Shown piece by piece: positions 32,987 through 33,047 of a stretch of 33,047 bases of DNA. This DNA is from Burkholderiales bacterium (GTDB lineage Bacteria > Pseudomonadota > Gammaproteobacteria > Burkholderiales > Burkholderiaceae_C). How positions within the stretch are numbered: position 1 is the stretch's first letter; the number at the start of each line of letters is the position of its first letter. The notes under the pieces are model-generated. The model was given only the letters and a program-made list of their open reading frames with translations, made no database searches and was not told the DNA's origin. Position numbers and translations under genes: made by a program. The stretch is taken from NCBI GenBank assembly GCA_003241965.1, contig QBMB01000016.1, positions 26,962 to 60,008 of the forward strand, read 5' to 3'.

Positions 32987-33008
32987 CCTTCCCCCCTCTG
33001 GGGGAAGG
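32987..33008. repeat. Strong hairpin CCTTCCCCC-ctct-GGGGGAAGG
   Basis: A perfect 9-bp stem with a 4-nt loop (CCTTCCCCC at 32987-32995, GGGGGAAGG at 33000-33008). It resembles another short GC-rich dispersed hairpin common in Burkholderiales genomes. It could end transcription arriving from outside the window, but no U-run follows on either strand. The remaining DNA to the window end (33009-33047) is too short to interpret. Confidence 0.6.
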
Positions 33009-33047
33009 TAGGGATGGGGGCCCGTGCGTCAACAACGCTGCTTCACG

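Overview
This 33 kb window is high-GC chromosomal DNA from a betaproteobacterium, most likely a Comamonadaceae member (Hydrogenophaga/Acidovorax-like). The inference rests on the Bug/TctC-type solute receptors, the typical gene families, the translationally coupled catabolic operons, and two copies of a short TTCGACA(A/G)GCTCAG repeat familiar from that family. I see no rRNA, tRNA, CRISPR, prophage or insertion sequence, and no clearly broken gene. The first gene is cut by the window edge.

Layout. (1) 1-1565: the end of a cyanate/nitrate-type ABC ATPase, cyanase cynS and a DUF1348 protein. (2) 1629-3305: a quinone-oxidoreductase-like dehydrogenase and a YitT-type membrane protein. (3) 3315-3922: a VapBC-type toxin-antitoxin pair. 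(4) 3991-6739: two pirins in an operon, divergent from a LysR regulator, with a palindrome between them. (5) 6758-15238: a catabolic cluster. A crotonase-fold protein reads leftward. Rightward are acyl-CoA dehydrogenase, acyl-CoA ligase, TIM-barrel amidohydrolase and an L-2-hydroxyglutarate-oxidase-like flavoprotein (start/stop overlaps of 4, 4 and 8 nt), then an IclR regulator. A beta-hydroxyacid-dehydrogenase-like (DUF1932) gene and a Bug receptor read leftward from the far end. (6) 15611-22406: a complete branched-chain-amino-acid-type ABC importer (receptor, two permeases, two ATPases), followed by an Ldh-family dehydrogenase and a beta-propeller lactonase. (7) 22470-23513: an RlmN-like radical-SAM methyltransferase paralogue. 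(8) 23530-29441, leftward: acyl-CoA ligase of the oxalate-CoA-ligase type, tripartite tricarboxylate transporter tctC-tctB-tctA, and a ketopantoate-reductase-like enzyme. A fumarylacetoacetase-fold hydrolase is divergent from the ligase. (9) 30492-32914, leftward: an acyl-CoA-dehydrogenase-like flavoprotein coupled to a rubredoxin-FAD-reductase fusion, bracketed by the short repeats.

How the parts may fit. Regions 5 and 6 look like one substrate-utilisation island: import by the Liv-type ABC system, oxidoreduction of a hydroxy acid, hydrolysis by the lactonase and the amidohydrolase, CoA activation, then dehydrogenation and crotonase chemistry. Three AT-rich elements sharing TATGTnnAttAAAnATnnAT lie in the two divergent promoter regions of this island, which suggests one regulator, possibly the resident IclR protein. 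The substrate cannot be read from the sequence. Region 8 looks like a separate uptake-and-activation module for a small carboxylate. The most unusual items are the putative shared operator, the crotonase with neither canonical catalytic glutamate, and the rubredoxin-reductase fusion coupled to an acyl-CoA-dehydrogenase homologue that lacks the usual base.
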